The notes under the pieces are model-generated. The model had not been told where the DNA came from. It did not search any database and worked only from the letters and a program-made list of their open reading frames with translations. Position numbers and translations under genes: made by a program. From CAVYVZ01 sp963772065 (lineage in GTDB: Bacteria; Acidobacteriota; Vicinamibacteria; Vicinamibacterales; UBA2999), in assembly GCA_963772065.1 (NCBI GenBank), contig CAVYVZ010000004.1, positions 62,001 to 126,000 of the forward strand: a DNA stretch of 64,000 bases. Direction: 5' to 3'. Positions 59,902-64,000 of the stretch are shown here, in pieces. Position 1 is the stretch's first letter. Each line of letters starts with the position of its first letter.

Positions 59902-61380
59902 GTGAATAGAATCCTGCCCTCCCTGATCTCTCTAGTTCTCTTCATCATCCTCGCGACGGCCAACGGCGCCGGTTATCGATACGGCATCTCCGATCAGGCG
60001 TTCTATATCCCGGCCGTCATCCACGCGGCGAATCCGGAGACGTTTCCCCGCGACGCGGGCCTGATCGAGGCGCAGGCACGGCTGCTGCTGCTCGACGAGA
60101 TCGCGGCCGGCCTGATGCGCGCCACGGGGTTCTCGTTGCCGGCGCTCTTCGCGGCCGGCTACTTCTTGTCGCTGGTCCTCCTGTGGTGCGCGCTCACGCT
60201 GATTGGTGGCGCGCTCTACGTGCACCGCTGGACGACCGTCGCGCTGCTTGCCGCTTTCACGCTCCGGCACCAGATCACGCGCACCAGCGCGAACACGATC
60301 GAGCCGTACTTTCATCCGCGGATGCTGGCCTTCGGCGTCTGCGCGCTGGCGGTTGCCGCCTTCTTGCGGCGCCGGCCGTGGCTGGCGATCGCGCTCGTGG
60401 CCGCGGGAGCGCTCGCCCATCCCACGACGGCAGTCTGGTTTGCCGTCCTGCTCGGCGTGGCGATGATCGTCGCCGGCCAGGTGTCAAGGCGCGTGCTCCT
60501 CGGCGCCGCGGCCCTCGCCTGCCTCGTCATCCTCTGGGCCACGACCGCCGGACCGTTTGCTCACGCGTTCGTGACGCTGGACGAGGGCTGGCGACAGGTG
60601 CTTGCCACCAAGACAACGCTGTTCGCGAATGAGTGGCCGCTCACCGCGTGGGTTGCCAACCTGGGGACGGCCGGCGCCCTCGCATGGGCGTACCTGGACC
60701 GGCGACGCCGAGGTGCCGAGACGCCCGAAGACCGAGGGCTGGTCGCGGGCGGCCTCGCACTCGTCGTGCTGTTCCTCGCCACACTGCCCTTCGTAGCGGC
60801 CGGCGTGTTCTTCTTCGTCGAGCTGCAGATCTCGCGCGTCTTCTGGCTGATCGATTTCCTGGCAACGATCTATCTGCTCGGGGCGATCGATCGGGCACGC
60901 GTGGCGCCGCGCGCCTGCCGCGCGCTCGCAATCGCGCTCATCGCGTTCTCCGCGGCGCGAGGCGTGTTCGCGCTCTGGATCGAGCGGCCGGAGCGCCGCC
61001 TCTTCGCATTCGCGCTCGAGGACTCCGAATGGCACCACGCGATGCGTTGGCTCGCGTCACAGCCTGTCGACGTTCACGTGCTCGCCGACCCGGGGCACGC
61101 CTGGAAGTACGGAACGAGCGTCCGCGTGAGCGCCGGCCGCGACGTGTTCCTGGAGGATGTGAAGGACACCGCGATGGCGATCTACTCGCGTGACGTCGCG
61201 ATGCGCGTCCTCGAGCGGAGCCGGGCGCTCGACGGCTTCGAGCGGCTCTCGACGGCTGATGCCCGCGCCCTCGCCGAACGATACGAACTCGACTATATCG
61301 TCACCACGAACGCCCTGGATCTGCCGGTGGCGTATCGGAATTCGCGTTTCATTATTTTTTCGGTTCGGCCGGCGCAGTGA
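59902..61380 (+). CDS. Polytopic membrane protein (hypothetical)
   Basis: 492 residues from GTG 59902, which lies in repeat-like sequence; MNRILPSLISLVLFIILATA may be partly repeat-derived. About ten hydrophobic helices spread over residues 10-340 (ALFAAGYFLSLVLLWCALTL, WLAIALVAAGALAHPTTAVW, LLGAAALACLVILWATTAGP), then a soluble C-terminal part (about 350-490: RLFAFALEDSEWHHAMRWLA, HVLADPGHAWKYGTSVRVSA). The layout is like glycosyltransferase-C or mannosyltransferase-like membrane enzymes with a short extracytoplasmic domain, but the DxD-like residues near the first loop are unclear. Function unknown. Confidence 0.7.
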   Translation: MNRILPSLISLVLFIILATANGAGYRYGISDQAFYIPAVIHAANPETFPRDAGLIEAQARLLLLDEIAAGLMRATGFSLPALFAAGYFLSLVLLWCALTLIGGALYVHRWTTVALLAAFTLRHQITRTSANTIEPYFHPRMLAFGVCALAVAAFLRRRPWLAIALVAAGALAHPTTAVWFAVLLGVAMIVAGQVSRRVLLGAAALACLVILWATTAGPFAHAFVTLDEGWRQVLATKTTLFANEWPLTAWVANLGTAGALAWAYLDRRRRGAETPEDRGLVAGGLALVVLFLATLPFVAAGVFFFVELQISRVFWLIDFLATIYLLGAIDRARVAPRACRALAIALIAFSAARGVFALWIERPERRLFAFALEDSEWHHAMRWLASQPVDVHVLADPGHAWKYGTSVRVSAGRDVFLEDVKDTAMAIYSRDVAMRVLERSRALDGFERLSTADARALAERYELDYIVTTNALDLPVAYRNSRFIIFSVRPAQ

Positions 61381-61453
61381 CCGGTGGGTCCGGCTGGCCG
61401 CCCGGCAGCACGAGCTGCCATGGTCACGGCAGAGGACTGCCCACTGAGCAACG

Positions 61454-61506
61454 TCCTTTTTCCTTTTTCCTTTTTCCTTTTTCCTTTTTCCTTTTTCCTT
61501 TTACCT
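61454..61506. repeat. Solo heptamer array CCTTTTT (element C2)
   Basis: Seven-bp unit CCTTTTT repeated about six times, ending CCTTTTACC, between convergent genes (61380 and 61510). Same unit type as element C1 at 18.4 kb. No mirror arm. Confidence 0.85.
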
Positions 61507-61509
61507 TCG

Positions 61510-62271
61510 TCATTCCCATCCCACGCGCTGCGGCCGCCAATGGTGAGACGTGTGGGCGGCCATGCGATCGCGGCGCTCGAACACCTTGATCAGCGCCACG
61601 CCTGTGAGGAACCCGCCCAGGTGCGCCCAGAACGCGACCCCCCCCGCTTGTTCGGCGAAGATGCTCGTGAGGCCTCCCGCGAACTGGAGGAAGGCCCAGT
61701 AGATCAACATCGCCCACGCGGGCAGCGCCATCGACGTCACGAAGAATCCGAGCGGGACCATCGTGAAGACCCGCACGCGAGGAAAGAGCACGAGGTACGC
61801 GCCCATGACGCCGCTGATCGCGCCCGAGGCGCCGACCATCGGCACCTCCGAGGCTGGATCCGCCACCACCTGCGCCAACACCGCTCCGACGCCGCAGAGC
61901 AGGTAGAACGCGACGAAGCGCGGCCGCGTCATCGAGTCCTCGATGTTGTTGCCGAACAACCAGAGGAACCACATGTTGCCGAGCAGATGCATCCACCCGC
62001 CGTGCAGGAACATGGACGTGATCACGTTGTGGATCTGGCGCCCCGGGTCGGTGAGGCACACGAGCCGCTCGCCCATCGGAAACGGTGTTCCTGGAGCGAG
62101 CGACGCCGTGAGCTCGCCCGGAATGAGCCCGAGCTCGCACACCGAGCGTGCCAGCGGCAGCTCGGCGCCGGCCCCCTGCACGAACAGCCACGTGAGCACG
62201 TTCAATGCAATGAGCGCCATCGTCACGTATGGCGTTCGCTGGGTCTTGTTGTCGTCGTGATACGGAAACAC
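61510..62271 (-). CDS. Rhomboid family intramembrane serine protease
   Basis: 253 residues. Seven hydrophobic segments; motifs HGGWMHLLGNMWFLWLFGNN, VPMVGASGAISGVMGAYLVL with GxSG (nucleophile Ser) and FWAHLGGFLTG with the catalytic His. The N-terminus MFPYHDDNKTQRTPYVTMAL is typical. Cuts transmembrane segments in the inner membrane; no substrate is evident. It follows the M20 gene by 4 bp on the same strand. Confidence 0.94.
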   Translation of the reverse strand: MFPYHDDNKTQRTPYVTMALIALNVLTWLFVQGAGAELPLARSVCELGLIPGELTASLAPGTPFPMGERLVCLTDPGRQIHNVITSMFLHGGWMHLLGNMWFLWLFGNNIEDSMTRPRFVAFYLLCGVGAVLAQVVADPASEVPMVGASGAISGVMGAYLVLFPRVRVFTMVPLGFFVTSMALPAWAMLIYWAFLQFAGGLTSIFAEQAGGVAFWAHLGGFLTGVALIKVFERRDRMAAHTSHHWRPQRVGWE

Positions 62272-62275
62272 CTCG

Positions 62276-63914
62276 CTACTCTTGCGGGCTGGTCTGCGGC
62301 GTTCGCACTGTCGGGTACTTGATGCCGAGCTGTTCGAGATACGTGTCGTACTTGTTCGGGTCGTAGTAGTACTTCCGCATCTCGGGACGGTACTTCTCCA
62401 GAATCCCCTTGTTCAGCCACGTCGGCGCCGGCGTGTCGCGCGCGATGAACGGAATGTACTTCTGGTCCTTCGTCTGCACGTCGTTGAAGTAGGCCCAGGC
62501 CTGCTTCACCAGCTCCGGCTTGGTGACGATGTCGAGGATCGTCATCGCCTGGACCTTCGCACCAGCGACAACGCCCTTGTGGGCAATCGGCGTGGCCATC
62601 GCGATGGCGTTCGCCCAGTTGTGCCCCGGCAGGCCGGGAATGTTCGACGGGAAGCGCAGCGTGATGGTCGGCAGGTTCCAGGAGATGTCACCGATGTCAT
62701 CGGAGCCGCCGCCGCGTTTGTCGTCGTCCTTGATCGGCTCCTCCAGTTTGGCGAGCTCGACGTCGAGCCCCTTCTTGTTCGGCGCGTTCAGCTCCGCTTG
62801 AATCCCTCGCGCGAGCGTCTGATCGTCGTCGCTCCATTTGGGGAGACCCACCTTCTGAATGTTCGCGAAGGTGGTCTCGGCGATCGGCTTGTTCATGTGC
62901 TGCGGCCACGCCGTGCCGAGAATGCGCGACGTCCACTTCGTGCCCGTCATCAACGCGGCGCCCTCCGCCATCTTGTCCGCCAACTCCCACAGTTCCTTGA
63001 TGTGCGCGTGGTCGGTCTCGCGCAGGTAGTACCAGACGCTGGCGTTTGGCGGCACCACGTTCGGCTGGTCGCCGCCATTGGTGATGACGTAGTGGGAACG
63101 CTGCTGGATGCGCAGGTGTTCGCGCTTCATGTTCCACGCGTGGTTCATCAGCTCCACGGCGTCGAGCGCGCTGCGGCCGCGCTGCGGGTTGCCGGCGCTG
63201 TGCAGCGCTCTCGCCCTGAAACGTGTACTCGAGCGAGATCAGCCCGTTCCCCGTCCCGCCTCCCCACGACACAGCCAGGTTGTTGCCCACGTGCGTGAAG
63301 AGACAGATGTCGACGTCCTTGAAAAGTCCGTCGCGAACGAACCAGGCCTTCGAAGCCACGAGCTCCTCGGCGACGCCGGGCCAGAGCAGCAGCGTCCCCG
63401 GCAGCTTGTCGCGTTCCATGATCTTCTTCACCGCCAGCGCCGCCACGATGTTGAGCGGGACGCCGGAGTTGTGCCCTTCACCATGTCCGGGCGCTCCCGG
63501 AATCATCGGGTCCTTGTAGGCCACGCCGGGTTTCTGCGACGCCTGCGGAATCCCGTCGATGTCGGAGCCAAGGGCGATCACCGGCTTGCCCGATCCCCAC
63601 GTGGCCACCCATGCGGTCGGAATGTCGGAGACGCCGCGCTTCACGGTGAAGCCGTTCTGCTCGAGAATCGCGGTCAGGTACTTCGACGTCTCGAACTCCT
63701 GAAACCCGAGCTCGCCGAAGCTGAAGACGGAGTCCACCATCTGCTGCGCGAGCTTCGCCATCGTCTCGACGCTCGCGGCCGCTTCGGTCTTGTACGCGTC
63801 CAGCTTCTGTTCCTGTGGCGTCGGCTTCGCGGCCGTCTTTTTTCCCTGGGCCAGAGCGGTTGCGGGCAGCAGCGCCACCGACGCGGCGAGTGCAAGGGAG
63901 ACTACGGATTTCAT
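62276..63914 (-). CDS. M20 amidohydrolase, AbgB-like (one frameshift)
   Basis: About 545 residues from ATG 63914, preceded by AGGAGG. Signal MKSVVSLALAASVALLPATA ending at ALAQ. M20-type metallohydrolase: GSDIDGIPQASQKPGVAYKD, GEGHNSGVPLNIVAALAVKK, PGVAEELVASKAWFVRDGLF, then after the frame break near 63204 HSAGNPQRGRSALDAVELMN and VITNGGDQPNVVPPNASVWY. Its closest group is p-aminobenzoyl-glutamate hydrolase B-type, but exported. The zinc ligands His/Asp/Glu seem present. Hydrolyses an amide of an N-acyl amino acid; substrate not predictable. Confidence 0.9.
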
Positions 63915-63944
63915 GGAATCCTCCTGAGACGGGACGTTATCACT

Positions 63945-64000
63945 TTACCTCCCGCGCATTTTCATCCAGATGTCATCGATCGCGGTCGGATTCAGCTGCT
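63945..64000 (-). CDS. C-terminal end of an unidentified gene (cut by window edge)
   Basis: The reverse strand reads QLNPTAIDDIWMKMRGR and a stop at 63945-63947. It lies 30 bp upstream of the M20 start in the same direction, so the M20 and rhomboid genes may be downstream members of its operon. Too short to identify. Confidence 0.5.
   Translation of the reverse strand, partial: QLNPTAIDDIWMKMRGR

Overview
The window reads as one stretch of a GC-rich, Gram-negative Acidobacteriota chromosome, most likely class Vicinamibacteria (subdivision 6). This is an inference from gene content. It carries two large duplicated MacB/FtsX permeases of the acidobacterial ADOP type (3869-6301, 41953-44433), a VWFA-related acidobacterial-type protein (10954-11877), an Oar-like TonB receptor with a carboxypeptidase-regulatory domain (12502-15465), a TamA/TamB outer-membrane assembly pair, an OmpA protein and a GxxExxY protein. 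Coding density is high and several convergent genes nearly abut.

Layout. 1-1772: the cut end of a cation:proton antiporter, a decayed amine-oxidase tail and tRNA-Leu(CAA). 1.8-10 kb: two bactofilins, an O-methyltransferase, an ADOP permease, a beta-propeller with a PQQ/ABC-like partner, a YtxJ-like redox protein and a HI0933-like flavoprotein. 10-12.5 kb: a surface-display set with an LPxTA-tailed secreted protein, a VWA protein and a sortase. 12.5-18.4 kb: TonB receptor, a ParA/ribbon-helix-helix pair with AT-rich palindromes, and a purine permease. 18.4-27 kb: glycosidase-like protein, IspG, topoisomerase IB, BON lipoprotein, NDH-2, a molybdopterin oxidoreductase and a small gene cassette. 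27-36 kb: envelope block (TamB, TamA, OmpA, KGG stress protein, YggX). 36-45 kb: ATP-grasp plus a radical SAM protein that looks like a selenoprotein, a peptide transporter, a creatininase-like protein, a stand-alone LigD phosphoesterase and a second ADOP permease. 45-64 kb: GT2-GtrA, serine hydrolase, an outer-membrane protein/HD-GYP/cupredoxin operon, YvcK, TPM-LemA, an ECF sigma/anti-sigma/DUF4097 operon, a PH-cytochrome c fusion, a class-V aminotransferase, DinB, GxxExxY, a polytopic membrane protein, rhomboid and an M20 amidohydrolase.

Two things stand out. First, the radical SAM gene ends Cys-TGA-Ala-Glu-Pro, with a hairpin just after the TGA; its next stop overlaps the ATP-grasp start as ATGA. 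This is strong evidence for a selenocysteine tail. Second, gaps between genes repeatedly contain short tandem repeats with a 7-bp (sometimes 9-bp) period. They often occur as mirrored arms forming large hairpins. In two cases the arms bracket a single gene, so the unit looks like a small mobile cassette.

Caution. About eleven conserved genes are broken by a single inserted base, usually a copy of its neighbour. This looks like sequencing or assembly error rather than decay; affected genes are given as whole genes with the break position.
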